A program made the position numbers and the translations under genes. Below, one piece after another: positions 18,617 to 27,470 of a stretch of DNA of 64,000 nucleotides. The DNA comes from Clostridia bacterium (GTDB taxonomy: Bacteria > Bacillota > Clostridia > Christensenellales > DTU072), in assembly GCA_017403145.1 (NCBI GenBank), contig JAFQOO010000002.1, positions 126,408-190,407 on the forward strand, written 5' to 3'. Every line of letters starts with the position of its first letter. Position 1 is the first letter of the stretch. The notes under the pieces are model-generated. The model saw only the letters and a program-made list of their open reading frames with translations. It was not told the DNA's origin and searched no databases.

Positions 18617-18691
18617 GCCTCCATGGTCAAGCGGTCAAGACGTCGCCCTCTCACGGCGGAATCTGGGGTTCGATTCCCCATGGAGGTGCCA
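18617..18691 (+). tRNA. tRNA-Glu (anticodon CTC)
   Basis: A 75-nt cloverleaf including an encoded CCA. The acceptor arm is GCCTCCA / TGGAGGT with a G.U closing pair. The D-arm region GGTCAAGCGGTCAAGAC is close to that of Bacillota tRNA-Glu. The anticodon arm TCGCC-CTCTCAC-GGCGG places CTC at 34-36, which reads GAG. The T arm is GGGGTTCGATTCCCC and the 3' end is GCCA. The B. subtilis isoacceptor has TTC, so this is the second Glu species. Confidence 0.93.
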
Positions 18692-18729
18692 AAATAATCC
18701 CAATCGAATAATCGGTTGGGATTATTTTT
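18692..18729 (+). terminator. Intrinsic terminator of tRNA-Glu
   Basis: AAATAATCCCAATCG pairs with CGGTTGGGATTATTT (15 bp, one T.G pair) around a 6-nt loop, followed by TTT. It begins one base after the encoded CCA. Confidence 0.9.
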
Positions 18730-18752
18730 GCACATCTCATGGGGAAAAGCGC

Positions 18753-18824
18753 ACCCCGTTGGCTTTAGCCAAAAGGGGTGCGCAAGTTGCGAAGCAACCT
18801 GGCAAAAGTGAAATGCTTGCATTT
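18753..18824. repeat. Structured non-coding repeat, copy 1 of 3
   Basis: A 72-bp core with three potential hairpins: CACCCC..TTGGC-TTTA-GCCAA..GGGGTG, GTTGC-GAA-GCAAC, and the palindrome GAAATGCTTGCATTTC. In this copy the first stem is extended to GCGCACCCC/GGGGTGCGC. Just upstream (18738-18746) lies CATGGGGAA, the inverted form of the TTCCCCATG at the tRNA 3' end. No plausible gene overlaps it on either strand. Confidence 0.85.
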
Positions 18825-18889
18825 CAAGTGCACTAATAACTTTCTTTTTTACGTGTAATAATATTTTGTATACCTAACGTCATAATGCG

Positions 18890-18916
18890 AGACATTCTTT
18901 TGCGTTCCCCATGGAG
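18890..18916 (+). repeat. 27-bp repeat carrying the tRNA-Glu 3' end, copy 1
   Basis: Identical over 27 bp to 19101-19127. Its last part, TTCCCCATGGAG (with GTG following), is the same as 18674-18688 of the tRNA T-arm/acceptor end. The rest (AGACATTCTTTTGCG) is not tRNA sequence. No complete cloverleaf can be formed here. Confidence 0.8.
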
Positions 18917-18962
18917 GTGTGCAAAGTAAAAAAATATTAAACGAGCAAAGTGAAAGAAATAC

Positions 18963-19034
18963 ACCCCGTTGGCTTTAGCCAATGGGGTGCGCAAGTTGCG
19001 TTAGCAACCTGGCGAAAGCAAAATGCAAAGCATT
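18963..19034. repeat. Structured non-coding repeat, copy 2 of 3
   Basis: Starts exactly 210 bp after copy 1. It has the same hairpin order, with changes confined mainly to loops and junctions: GTTGC-GTTA-GCAAC, AAAATGC-AAA-GCATTTT, and GCCAATGGGG in place of GCCAAAAGGGG. Confidence 0.85.
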
Positions 19035-19100
19035 TTGAGTTTTTAACAAGATTCACATATTTATGTGACATTATGTTTATATACTTCAACCATTAGGGCA

Positions 19101-19127
19101 AGACATTCTTTTGCGTTCCCCATGGAG
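19101..19127 (+). repeat. 27-bp repeat carrying the tRNA-Glu 3' end, copy 2
   Basis: A 27-bp exact copy of 18890-18916, displaced by 211 bp. The following GTG present in the first copy is missing here. Confidence 0.8.
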
Positions 19128-19172
19128 TGCAAAACATATCTCTGACTTTGCTTTTCGGAGAGGATAACTTCA

Positions 19173-19244
19173 TCCCCGTTGGCTTTAGCCAAAAGGGGTG
19201 CGCAAGTTGCGAAGCAACCTGGCAAAAGTGAAATGTAAAGCACT
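19173..19244. repeat. Structured non-coding repeat, copy 3 of 3
   Basis: Starts 210 bp after copy 2. The first two hairpins are kept; the outer part of the first stem and the third stem (AAATGT / GCACTT) are weakened. The remainder of the 18731-19305 interval shows no gene, only AT-rich spacer such as the weak dyad CACATATTTATGTG near 19053. Confidence 0.85.
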
Positions 19245-19305
19245 TTATGTATAATAAAAGGTATAAAGGTTACCCGTTCAAAAGTGTTTTAGGTTTTATT
19301 TTATC

Positions 19306-19334
19306 TTGCAAAGTATCTGCTTTTTGGCTATAAT
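19306..19334 (+). promoter_or_regulatory. uvrC promoter, positioned for a leaderless transcript
   Basis: TTGCAA (19306-19311), 17 bp, TATAAT (19329-19334). Six bases separate the -10 box from the ATG at 19341, so transcription should start at the A of the start codon. No Shine-Dalgarno is present. Confidence 0.75.
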
Positions 19335-19340
19335 ATAAAT

Positions 19341-21155
19341 ATGGATTTTAAAGAGATGTTAAAAGATTTACCGTTAAGCCCCGGCGTTTACTTGATGTTG
19401 GATGAGTTCCAGCAAGTTTTGTACGTGGGTAAGGCAAAGAATTTGAAGAATAGGGTTAAAAGCTATTTTCTTAATTCGGCTAATAAGACGGAAAAAACTA
19501 TGTTGCTCGTTCAAAAAATCCGTGATTTTAGGTATATCGTAACGTCTACCGAGGTGGAAGCTTTGGTGCTTGAAAATAATCTTATCAAGCAATATAAGCC
19601 TTACTATAATATTCTTTTAAAAGACGATAAGAGCTATCCATATATAAAAATCAAAATGAGTGAGGAGTATCCTCGCATCGAAATTACTCGCAAGCTTCGT
19701 GCTGATGGTAGTAAATATTTTGGTCCCTATATGATTGGTTTATCCATTAGAGATACTATGGAGCTTATTCATAGCGTTTTCCCCGTTAGGAGCTGTACGG
19801 GAGATTTAAAGAAAAATAAACCTACCAGAGAATGTCTAAACTATCACATCGGGAGGTGCGTAGCCCCTTGTACGGGTAGAATTTCAAGCACCGAATATAA
19901 AGAAATCATCAAGAAGGTTATGTCGTTTTTGAGTGGTAACGATAAAGAAGCTCGACAAATATTGGAAGATAAACTCAATAGGGCAATCGAAAAAGAAGAA
20001 TTTGAGCTAGCTATAAAATACCGCGATAGTTTGGAACTGCTTGACAAGTTAATTAGAAAACAAAACGTTAACTTACCTAAAGACCTAAATATTGATATAT
20101 TCTCTTATGCAAATAATGGATTATATGGCGTTATAAATTATACCGTCGTACGTGGAGGTAAGGTTGTAGGTAGTGAAAATGCACCTATAAACGAAGCTTG
20201 TGAACCGGAAGAAGTGCTTTCTAGCTACGTAATGCAATTTTACGAAAAGAACCCTATAGTTTGCGACGAGATTTGTTTGTCGCACGAGCTTTCTTTTGAA
20301 GCAGAACTACAAGATTATCTATCGCATTTAAAGGGTAGTAAAATAAATTTGCATAGCCCCAAAGGTGGTATTCGCGCACAGCTCACTACGCTATCAATGA
20401 ACAATGCGAGTGAAAATTTGCAAAAGACAGTAACAAAAATTGCTTCTAACGAGGCTTTAACCCGTGGCGCGGTAACTCAGCTTATGGAATATTTGGAGCT
20501 ACAAAAGCCACCCAAACGTATGGAATGTTATGATATATCAAACATATCGGGAACGGACAAAGTAGCCAGTATGGTTGTTTTTATAAACGGAGAACCGGCA
20601 AAAGAAAGGTATCGTAGATTTAAGATAAAAACCGTTGTTGGAAGCGATGACTTTGCTTCTATGCGAGAGGTATTATCAAGACGTGTTTTAGAATTTGGAA
20701 GCGGAGATTTATCGTTTGCTGAAATACCAGACCTTATTATCGTTGACGGTGGCAAAGGGCAATTAAGCTCGGCTGTAAGCATTCTGGAAGGAACGGGAAT
20801 AAGTGTAGTAGGCCTTGCAAAAAGAGAAGAAGAAATCTTTAGACCTTATGAAAGCGAACCCGTTATTCTTCCTCGCGATAGTTTGGCACTCAAGCTTTGC
20901 CAAAGAATACGTGATGAGGCGCACAGGTTTGCAATAACCTATCATAGAAAGTTGCGTGGTGAAAGACAAACGCGCTCCAATCTTAAGAATATAGAGGGTG
21001 TTGGTGATAAAAAAGCGAGAGCATTGCTTGCATACTTTAAGAAAATAGAAAATATAGCTAAAGCTGATATCGAGGAAATAATGAAGGTTGACGGCTTTGG
21101 TTTAGAAACTGCAAAAGCGGTAAAGGCTTACTTTGGAGAACAAGATGAAGTATAA
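19341..21155 (+). CDS. uvrC: Excinuclease ABC subunit C (UvrC)
   Basis: The dual-incision nuclease subunit of nucleotide excision repair, acting with UvrA and UvrB. At 604 residues it has the family's usual length. Domains in order: GIY-YIG nuclease at about 10-95 (LPLSPGVYLMLD, LYVGKAKNLKNRVKSY), a Cys cluster near 155-175 (RSCTGDLKKNKPTRECLNYHIGRC motif region), a UVR motif at about 210-235 (EFELAIKYRDSLELL), the RNase H-like 5'-nuclease region (MECYDISNISGTDKVASMVV, DLIIVDGGKGQL), and C-terminal helix-hairpin-helix repeats (LKNIEGVGDKKARALLAYF). The ATG is chosen because the promoter ends directly before it and the GIY-YIG domain begins at once. Its 3' end overlaps the HAD gene by 11 bp. 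Confidence 0.97.
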   Translation: MDFKEMLKDLPLSPGVYLMLDEFQQVLYVGKAKNLKNRVKSYFLNSANKTEKTMLLVQKIRDFRYIVTSTEVEALVLENNLIKQYKPYYNILLKDDKSYPYIKIKMSEEYPRIEITRKLRADGSKYFGPYMIGLSIRDTMELIHSVFPVRSCTGDLKKNKPTRECLNYHIGRCVAPCTGRISSTEYKEIIKKVMSFLSGNDKEARQILEDKLNRAIEKEEFELAIKYRDSLELLDKLIRKQNVNLPKDLNIDIFSYANNGLYGVINYTVVRGGKVVGSENAPINEACEPEEVLSSYVMQFYEKNPIVCDEICLSHELSFEAELQDYLSHLKGSKINLHSPKGGIRAQLTTLSMNNASENLQKTVTKIASNEALTRGAVTQLMEYLELQKPPKRMECYDISNISGTDKVASMVVFINGEPAKERYRRFKIKTVVGSDDFASMREVLSRRVLEFGSGDLSFAEIPDLIIVDGGKGQLSSAVSILEGTGISVVGLAKREEEIFRPYESEPVILPRDSLALKLCQRIRDEAHRFAITYHRKLRGERQTRSNLKNIEGVGDKKARALLAYFKKIENIAKADIEEIMKVDGFGLETAKAVKAYFGEQDEV

Positions 21156-21951
21156 ACTAATAGTATCGGATTTTGACGATACGATAGTTGATGACAGTCA
21201 ATATATTAGCGAAAGTACCATCAATGCTATAAGAGATTATGAGCAAAGAGGTGGCAAGTTTGTGTTTTGCACGGGAAGAATGATATCCGCAATCATTCCA
21301 CACGCCCGTAAAATGGGATTAAAAGGTGATATAATAGGATATCAAGGGGCTGTTGTTGCCGATATCGAAAGCGGTGCTTTCTTAATAGAGCACGCCATAC
21401 CAAATGATAAAGCTATAGATGTTGCCGAGTATTTGGAAGCAAAGGGACTATATTACCAACTTTATCAAAACGATACGTTTGTAATCGAAAAGGAAAACGA
21501 TTATTCCAATTTATATCGTAAATTCACGTTTAAAGAGCCAATAGTAGTGGGTGAAAGTTTGCTTTCTTATATGAAAAGAATAAAACTTTCTCCAACTAAA
21601 ATATTGCTTATTAACGAGCCCGAAAATATACCTTGTATTTTAGAGGAATTACAAAGTATTTTTGGCGATAGATTGCTAATCAATAGCAGTAAGCGTTTTA
21701 TTATTGAAATAGTACCTTTAGGTATAAACAAGGGTAGTGCGGTGAGAGATTTGGCGGAAAAATATAATCTCTCTCTTGACGACGTTATAGTAGTAGGTGA
21801 TGGGTTAAACGATATACCTATGCTTTCGTGTGGAGCTTATGGAATAGCAGTAGAAAATGCTAATCCAAAGCTAAAAGAGATAGCAAAAGCAATAGCTCCC
21901 CCGTGCACAAAAGAACCAATAAAATGGATAATAGAAAACTATACTTTCTAA
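21145..21951 (+). CDS. Cof-type HAD-IIB phosphatase
   Basis: A 268-residue cytosolic phosphatase of the Cof/YidA group. HAD motif I is VSDFDDTIVDD, with DFDD in place of the usual DLDGT. Motif II is the Thr of FCTGRM. Motif III is the Lys before GSAVRDLAEKYNL. Motif IV is VVGDGLNDIPML. The ATG at 21145 is preferred over an upstream in-frame TTG at 21133 because GGAG (21135-21138) stands 6 bp before it. The start overlaps the end of uvrC, suggesting coupled translation. Substrate is unpredictable; members act on sugar phosphates, nucleotides or PLP. Confidence 0.9.
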   Translation: MKYKLIVSDFDDTIVDDSQYISESTINAIRDYEQRGGKFVFCTGRMISAIIPHARKMGLKGDIIGYQGAVVADIESGAFLIEHAIPNDKAIDVAEYLEAKGLYYQLYQNDTFVIEKENDYSNLYRKFTFKEPIVVGESLLSYMKRIKLSPTKILLINEPENIPCILEELQSIFGDRLLINSSKRFIIEIVPLGINKGSAVRDLAEKYNLSLDDVIVVGDGLNDIPMLSCGAYGIAVENANPKLKEIAKAIAPPCTKEPIKWIIENYTF

Positions 21952-21980
21952 AAAATAGCACTCGATTCGAGTGCTATTTT
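21952..21980. terminator. Bidirectional terminator between the HAD gene and dnaE
   Basis: AAAATAGCACTCG pairs with CGAGTGCTATTTT around ATT. A- and T-tracts on both sides serve the two convergent genes. Confidence 0.9.
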
Positions 21981-21991
21981 AATAACTTTGG

Positions 21992-24900
21992 TTACATTAC
22001 TTTTATGTTTTGAGGACCCAAAATGCCAGATAACTCTTTTTGTACGGTTTCCAAATCTCCAATAGTATGCGTATTTAGATATACTTGCCTATTGTGTTGG
22101 AACTTTACCGTATTAGGTCCGGGATGAGCTTCTAGAATTTGATTTATACGGTCGAGCTTGTCGCCAAAGAAGTCTTCGTCTTCGATTTTATAGTATAGAA
22201 CACGAGTGTCTTTTTCCACCTCGACTACCTCTTCTTTTTCAGCCAAATCCCAGGGTTGCAATTCACTTATCATAATAGTATAACTATCATCTCTAATAGA
22301 AAGTCTACCCTTAATGCGAACTAGAGTATCTGGTACAAGGTATTGTTTGGAGGTAGTCATTACTCTACCTACGCAAAGGCATTCTATTCTATCGTACATA
22401 TCTTCAAGAACGATAATAGCCATATCACCACCATTTTTGGTACGTTTCTTTTGTACACTTGCAATGATACCACCGGTGGTTATATTCATATTATTTTCTA
22501 GTTTACTTTCTACTTTTTCAACGTACTCGCCATCTTCATCGTTATCTTCCTCGTGTTTAGAGGGGAGCATAGAGGTGTTGAAATTGAACATTTTGAATTC
22601 TTCTTCGTATCCAGCCAAGGGGTGTCCTGTAACGTACATTCCTAACATTTCTTTTTCGGCAAGTAGCTTTTCACGTTTAGGATATTCATCTAGTATGGTG
22701 TATACGAATGGTTCCTCTTTTTTGTTTGCGTCTTCACCCAAGAAATCAAAGATATCAAATTGTCCGCTTTCTTCTTTACGTTGCTTTTCTTTACGCTTAA
22801 TATCAACTGCAGAAACAATTCTTTCAAGATTAGTTAGCATAGTAAGGCGGGTCATACCTGTACAGTCAAACGAGCCACCCTTAATTAGACTTTCTACCAT
22901 ACGTTTGTTAGGCGTTTGACCGGTCGCATTAGCCATACGTTCTACAAAGTCATACAAATCCTTGAAATCTCCGTTACGTTTTCTTTCTTCTACAACGGCA
23001 TTCATCATTTCGGTACCCACGTTTTTGGTACAAGCTAAGCCATAACGTATACCCTCGGGGTCAGGGGCAAAGAATGCTTCCGACTTATTGATACTAGGCG
23101 GTAATAGGGCAATTCCCATATCTTTTAATACTGCCATATATTTTTTAGTATCGTCGGGCTTATCGATGCGGTTGTTAAGAACGGCTGCCATAAATTCTTT
23201 GGGATAATAACGTTTATAGAAAGCAGTTTCGTAGCTCAAATAAGCGTAAGCTGCGGCGTGTGATTTGTTGAACGCATAGGAAGCGAACTTTTCTATTTCT
23301 GCAAAAACGCTTCGACCTACTTCTTCGGATACTCCGTTACGAGTACAACCTGGAATTATAACGTTACCATTTTCGTCGTCTAGGCCAAATAAGAACTTAT
23401 TCTTTTCAGCGGGGATAAGGTGAACCTTTTTCTTGGAAATAATCGCTCTAAAGTTATCCGCATCGGTCATTGAGTATCCTGCAAGCTCTCTTGTAATGTG
23501 CATAGCTTGTTCTTGATATACGATTATACCGCCCGTAACTTCCAAGATGGGTTTTAGCCTTGGATGCTTATAAATAATCTTGTCCGGATTATGACGGTTT
23601 TCAATATATACGTCCTTGTTATCCATAGGACCCGGTCTATAAATAGAAATACCGGCAATAATATCTTCCATTCTATCAGGCTTTAGTTGGGACATAAATT
23701 GCTTCATTCCGCCACCTTCAAGTTGGAATACTGCATCGGTATTACCATCGGCAATAAGCTTGTAAACTTCGGGGTCTTTATATCCAAGCTTGTGGAAATC
23801 GATATCGACACCATAGTTGCGTAGCACGTAGTCGTGTGCCATCTTAACGTCGGTTAACGTCATTAGTGCTAGGAAGTCCATCTTTAATAGGCCGAAAGTG
23901 TTTTCAACCTCTATCATATTGAATTGAGTAGTCAATTCATTACCGTTTTTAGCAAGAGGAATACTTTCGATAGCCGGATGTTTATATATAACAACGCCAG
24001 CCGCGTGAATAGACGTATTACGTGGTAAACCTTCAACTTGCGCTGCAATCTCTATAACCTTTTTAACCTCTGGATTATCAATATATCTTTGGTATAAATC
24101 TTTGGAAAGATAGGGACTCTTTGGGTTAACAAGGTCAAGAATATGAACTTTCTTATCATCACCACCAAAGTCGGGGATTTCCTTGGTTATAGCACTAACT
24201 TCGCTAAATGGGAGTTTATAAACACGAGCAACGTCCTTTATAGCAGCTTTCTTTTTAAGCTTACCAAAGGTTATTATCTGTGATATGCGGTCTTCACCAT
24301 ATAGCTCGGTAACGTGTTGAATAACTTCGCCACGACGGAAGTAACAAATATCTATATCGAAGTCGGGCATTGAGGTACGGTCTTTATTTAGGAAACGTTC
24401 GAAAATCAAACCATATTCAAGGGGTTCAACGTCGGTTATTCCAATAGCGTATGCAATAATAGAACCTACGCCCGAACCTCTACCTTTACCGATAGGAATA
24501 TCGTTGTTTTTTGCCCAGAAAATAAATTCCCAAACTATCAAGTAGTAGTCGGCAAAACCCATCGAAATAATAACGTTTAGCTCTTCTTCGGCACGTTGTC
24601 TTATTTCATCCGTGATGGTTCCATAACGTTTTTCTAGTCCCTCATACGCGATTTTACGTAAGTATTCGGGTGCGGATAGATTGTCTGGACAAGGAAATTC
24701 AGGTATCTGATATACACGTTTAGGGAAGTCAAAGTTACACTTTTCGATAATCTCATAGGGAGTATCAAGGCTATCCTCGTAACCGTGCATAACCTCTTTC
24801 ATCTCCTCGTAGTTCTTTAGATAGAAGCCATCTCCGCTAAACTTTAATCTGTTGGGAGTGTCTATAAAAGATGCGGTACCTATACACAAAAGAACGTCGT

Positions 24901-25564
24901 GCATTTCGGCATCGGTTTTCTCTATATAGTGAACGTCGTTTGTGGCAACGGTTTTTACACCTATTTCATTAGCAATACGTTTTAAAAGGGGAAGAACTCG
25001 TAGCTCTTCTTCGATATCGTGGTTTTGAAGCTCGATATAAAAATCGCCTTCCGCGAACATACCTTTTAGGCGTAAAGCATAAGCTTTTGCTTCCTCATAT
25101 TCTCCTTTTAGAAGCAAACGAGAAACTTTACCGGCTATACAACCGGATAAACAAATAAGATTATCGCTATATTTTTCTAATAGTTCTAGGTCGATTCTAG
25201 GCTTATAATGGAAACCTTCTTTATATGCGTAGCTGTTGAGTCTTGCTAAATTTTTGTAACCTTCATAATTTTTTGCTAGCAAAACTAAGTGGCAGTTTTT
25301 ATTACCTTCATCGGTGTTTCTGCCTTCTCGGTTATGCATATCTTCAGTAGTGTAGAACTCACAACCGATTATGGGCTTGATACCTTTCTTTTTGCACTCA
25401 GCGTTAAACTGTACCGTACCATACATGTTACCATGGTCGGTCATAGCAATAGCAGGCATATTGAGTTCTTTGGCTTTTGCAATAAGCTTTGGTATAGCGG
25501 CTGCTCCGTCTAGTAAGCTATATTCTGTATGAACGTGTAAGTGAACAAAATCTCTATTTTCCAT
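21992..25564 (-). CDS. dnaE: DNA polymerase III alpha subunit (DnaE)
   Basis: A replicative DNA polymerase of the C family (DnaE1-like, 1190 residues). The N-terminal PHP domain (about 5-210) has its metal-ligand motifs HVHTEYSLLDG, AMTDHGNMYG and ATNDVHYI intact, so a PHP proofreading activity is possible. The catalytic Asp pair is in MPDFDIDICY (about 398-407); GKGRGSGVGSIIAY and YRPGPMDN are other palm/finger marks. A C-terminal OB fold follows (TTGGIIASVQKKRTKNGGDM). It lacks a DnaQ-like exonuclease domain, so it is not PolC. It is the last gene of a minus-strand run and starts 12 bp after whiA. Its 3' end faces the bidirectional terminator. Confidence 0.97.
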   Translation of the reverse strand: MENRDFVHLHVHTEYSLLDGAAAIPKLIAKAKELNMPAIAMTDHGNMYGTVQFNAECKKKGIKPIIGCEFYTTEDMHNREGRNTDEGNKNCHLVLLAKNYEGYKNLARLNSYAYKEGFHYKPRIDLELLEKYSDNLICLSGCIAGKVSRLLLKGEYEEAKAYALRLKGMFAEGDFYIELQNHDIEEELRVLPLLKRIANEIGVKTVATNDVHYIEKTDAEMHDVLLCIGTASFIDTPNRLKFSGDGFYLKNYEEMKEVMHGYEDSLDTPYEIIEKCNFDFPKRVYQIPEFPCPDNLSAPEYLRKIAYEGLEKRYGTITDEIRQRAEEELNVIISMGFADYYLIVWEFIFWAKNNDIPIGKGRGSGVGSIIAYAIGITDVEPLEYGLIFERFLNKDRTSMPDFDIDICYFRRGEVIQHVTELYGEDRISQIITFGKLKKKAAIKDVARVYKLPFSEVSAITKEIPDFGGDDKKVHILDLVNPKSPYLSKDLYQRYIDNPEVKKVIEIAAQVEGLPRNTSIHAAGVVIYKHPAIESIPLAKNGNELTTQFNMIEVENTFGLLKMDFLALMTLTDVKMAHDYVLRNYGVDIDFHKLGYKDPEVYKLIADGNTDAVFQLEGGGMKQFMSQLKPDRMEDIIAGISIYRPGPMDNKDVYIENRHNPDKIIYKHPRLKPILEVTGGIIVYQEQAMHITRELAGYSMTDADNFRAIISKKKVHLIPAEKNKFLFGLDDENGNVIIPGCTRNGVSEEVGRSVFAEIEKFASYAFNKSHAAAYAYLSYETAFYKRYYPKEFMAAVLNNRIDKPDDTKKYMAVLKDMGIALLPPSINKSEAFFAPDPEGIRYGLACTKNVGTEMMNAVVEERKRNGDFKDLYDFVERMANATGQTPNKRMVESLIKGGSFDCTGMTRLTMLTNLERIVSAVDIKRKEKQRKEESGQFDIFDFLGEDANKKEEPFVYTILDEYPKREKLLAEKEMLGMYVTGHPLAGYEEEFKMFNFNTSMLPSKHEEDNDEDGEYVEKVESKLENNMNITTGGIIASVQKKRTKNGGDMAIIVLEDMYDRIECLCVGRVMTTSKQYLVPDTLVRIKGRLSIRDDSYTIMISELQPWDLAEKEEVVEVEKDTRVLYYKIEDEDFFGDKLDRINQILEAHPGPNTVKFQHNRQVYLNTHTIGDLETVQKELSGILGPQNIKVM

Positions 25565-25576
25565 ATAAGTATTCCT

Positions 25577-26545
25577 CTATTCCAATTCATCTGCGAGTGC
25601 AAGCAATTTGCGCATACGGTGATTTAAACAGCTCTTTGAAGGATTTCCTTCAATTTTTGTAGCTAACTCCGAAAGTGATAATTCGGGATAATCCAATCTT
25701 GCTTTAGCGGTATCTTGTAGTCCCTTGTCGAGAGAATGGAGCATACCGCATTTTTGTAGTTTTTCTATGGCTGTTTGTTGTTTTAAGCTAGCTTCAATAG
25801 TTTTATCTATATTTGCCGAGGTGCAGTTATTCTTTCTGTTTTCATCGTTACGGATGGAGCGCATAACTATGGTGTTTTGAATTTCTAGTACCGCGCGCAT
25901 TGCACCGAGTAAAGCGCATAAGTCGCTGATTTTTTCGGCATCTTTTATGTATATCGAAAATGATTCACCACGTCTACGCATTTTTGGTTCAGCGTCCAAT
26001 TTTGTCAAAATGTCTAGTAAATCTTCTGCAACCTTTTCGTCTCCAAGATTAAACTCCATATAGTAACCGCCCTTACTAGATATCACGGTTCCATTTTCAT
26101 CCAAAGTGAAGGATGGGATGGATATGGTACCACTAGCCAAAAAAACCCCTTGTAGAAATGATTTTTGACAACAAGGTGAGGCGATTAGTTCTTCACATAT
26201 TCCTTCATAAAGTTGGTAAGGAGCAGGAGAAATATAGGTTTCTTCCAATAAATCGAAGCATTTTGCACCGGGTAAATCCATCTCGTAAATTACCTTTCTT
26301 TCTTGTTGTCTCATCTTAACGACCGGTTCGAAGAAAATAAGCTGTTTTACTAGTTGCGCACTTTTAACAATTAGCTCCGAACTATGATGTTGTATATTTA
26401 TGCCAAAACCGGAACTTGTAACGTAGTAGTTACCCGCACCACGAATAAGCCCGGATATAAAGGCTCTTTTACAACATGTATTATGGATTTTTCCCTCTAT
26501 CAAATCTTCTTTTACGATTTGAGATATGGTGTGTTCATTGTTCAA
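25577..26545 (-). CDS. whiA: DNA-binding protein WhiA
   Basis: A 322-residue WhiA: N-terminal LAGLIDADG-homing-endonuclease-like fold without nuclease function, followed by a C-terminal helix-turn-helix. The family signature is near the C-terminus (LSELATKIEGNPSKSCLNHR). The N-terminal block CCKRAFISGLIRGAGNYYV is also typical. In Actinobacteria WhiA controls sporulation septation, and in Bacillus it affects division and chromosome segregation. The usual rapZ (yvcJ)-mgfK (yvcK)-whiA context is absent; here it overlaps the 3' end of murB by 11 bp, which is an uncommon arrangement. Confidence 0.93.
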   Translation of the reverse strand: MNNEHTISQIVKEDLIEGKIHNTCCKRAFISGLIRGAGNYYVTSSGFGINIQHHSSELIVKSAQLVKQLIFFEPVVKMRQQERKVIYEMDLPGAKCFDLLEETYISPAPYQLYEGICEELIASPCCQKSFLQGVFLASGTISIPSFTLDENGTVISSKGGYYMEFNLGDEKVAEDLLDILTKLDAEPKMRRRGESFSIYIKDAEKISDLCALLGAMRAVLEIQNTIVMRSIRNDENRKNNCTSANIDKTIEASLKQQTAIEKLQKCGMLHSLDKGLQDTAKARLDYPELSLSELATKIEGNPSKSCLNHRMRKLLALADELE

Positions 26546-27470
26546 TATCGTTTACCCCGATTATATCAATTTCTTTAGTTAAGTCTATATCAAATTTTCT
26601 TTTTACAATAGAAGTTGCAAGTTCCGCTAAACTTAGATAATCACTAGAAGTAGCATTGCCTATGTTAACAATAAAATTGGCGTGTTTTTCGGATATTTGA
26701 GCACCGCCTATTTTTGTTCCTTTAAGACCTGCCTTGTCGATATAGTATCCTGCGCTAATACCCGTTGATGGCTTAATGAACGTCGAACCTAGGCTAGGTA
26801 AGTTTGGTTGAGAAAGTCTTCGTTTTTGAGCATAATGCTCAATTATCTCTCGCAAGTTTTTGTTTGAAGGTGCAAGCTCTAGTTCTACGCCTGTAACGAT
26901 TAACCCATCAAAGGTATTGTTGCTTGAACGGTAACTATAATTCAAGAGTGCCTTATCTATTGTTACGTAATCAAGGTTAGTAGTTTTTATGGCAAGAACT
27001 TTACTAATCAAGGAGCCAAACTCTACCCCGTAACAACCTGCATTTTTTATAGTGGCACCGCCTATAGAGCAAGGTATGCCGGAAAGACGTTCTAATCCTT
27101 CAAGATTGGCAGTTGAGGTAACGTGTGCAAGATAGGGGAGCTTAACACCGGCACCAACCAATACTTTATTGTTACTAAAAGTAATATCGTTTAGCTTAGA
27201 AAGCAAAATGATAATACCTCTAAAACCTTTATCGCCAATTAAAGTGTTAGAGCCATTGCCAAGAACGTAGTAGGGAACAGGGAATTGGTTTAACAAATCC
27301 AAGACTGTTGATAATTCACGAGCGTTACTTGGATTTATTACCAAATCGACAGTTCCACCACTTTTAAAAAGGCTCAATCGTTTGCCTTCTACGTTTTTAT
27401 GGTACTCTATGCCTTTTCCGTTTATAACGGAAACTATCACGTTAACATTATAACAAATACCCCGATTCAT
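26535..27470 (-). CDS. murB: UDP-N-acetylenolpyruvoylglucosamine reductase (MurB)
   Basis: A cytosolic FAD enzyme that reduces UDP-GlcNAc-enolpyruvate to UDP-MurNAc with NADPH, the second committed step of peptidoglycan synthesis. The 311 residues carry the FAD motif YYVLGNGSNTLI and LERLSGIPCSIGGATIKNAG, and the C-terminal block LKGTKIGGAQISEKHANFIV. The active-site Ser is in LPSLGSTFIKP. The lack of the extra loop region indicates a type II MurB. Its ATG shares the A of the upstream gene's stop (TAATG), so translation is probably coupled. Confidence 0.96.
   Translation of the reverse strand: MNRGICYNVNVIVSVINGKGIEYHKNVEGKRLSLFKSGGTVDLVINPSNARELSTVLDLLNQFPVPYYVLGNGSNTLIGDKGFRGIIILLSKLNDITFSNNKVLVGAGVKLPYLAHVTSTANLEGLERLSGIPCSIGGATIKNAGCYGVEFGSLISKVLAIKTTNLDYVTIDKALLNYSYRSSNNTFDGLIVTGVELELAPSNKNLREIIEHYAQKRRLSQPNLPSLGSTFIKPSTGISAGYYIDKAGLKGTKIGGAQISEKHANFIVNIGNATSSDYLSLAELATSIVKRKFDIDLTKEIDIIGVNDIEQ

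Noticed and set aside
18890..19127. Additional tRNA genes or pseudo-tRNAs at the copied 3' ends
   Set aside because: Only 12-15 bp of the acceptor/T-arm end is present; no D arm, anticodon arm or 5' acceptor strand precedes it.
18595..19243. Minus-strand frames across the tRNA and the repeat array (e.g. 18595-18822, 19061-19243)
   Set aside because: They are antisense to tRNA-Glu, its terminator and the hairpin repeats; they share the same repeated peptide only because the DNA repeats, and they lack SD sequences.
18674..19244. CRISPR array or integron attC array
   Set aside because: Only three units, repeats of 72 bp with internal hairpins, spacers of about 138 bp that contain the tRNA-end repeat, no cas or integrase genes, and no GTTRRRY-type core pairs at the unit ends.
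22314..22919. Plus-strand frame of 201 codons inside dnaE
   Set aside because: Shadow of the dnaE coding strand; Ser-rich low-complexity translation without SD or family resemblance. Similar shadows in dnaX, serC, lgt and ppdK were left out for the same reason.
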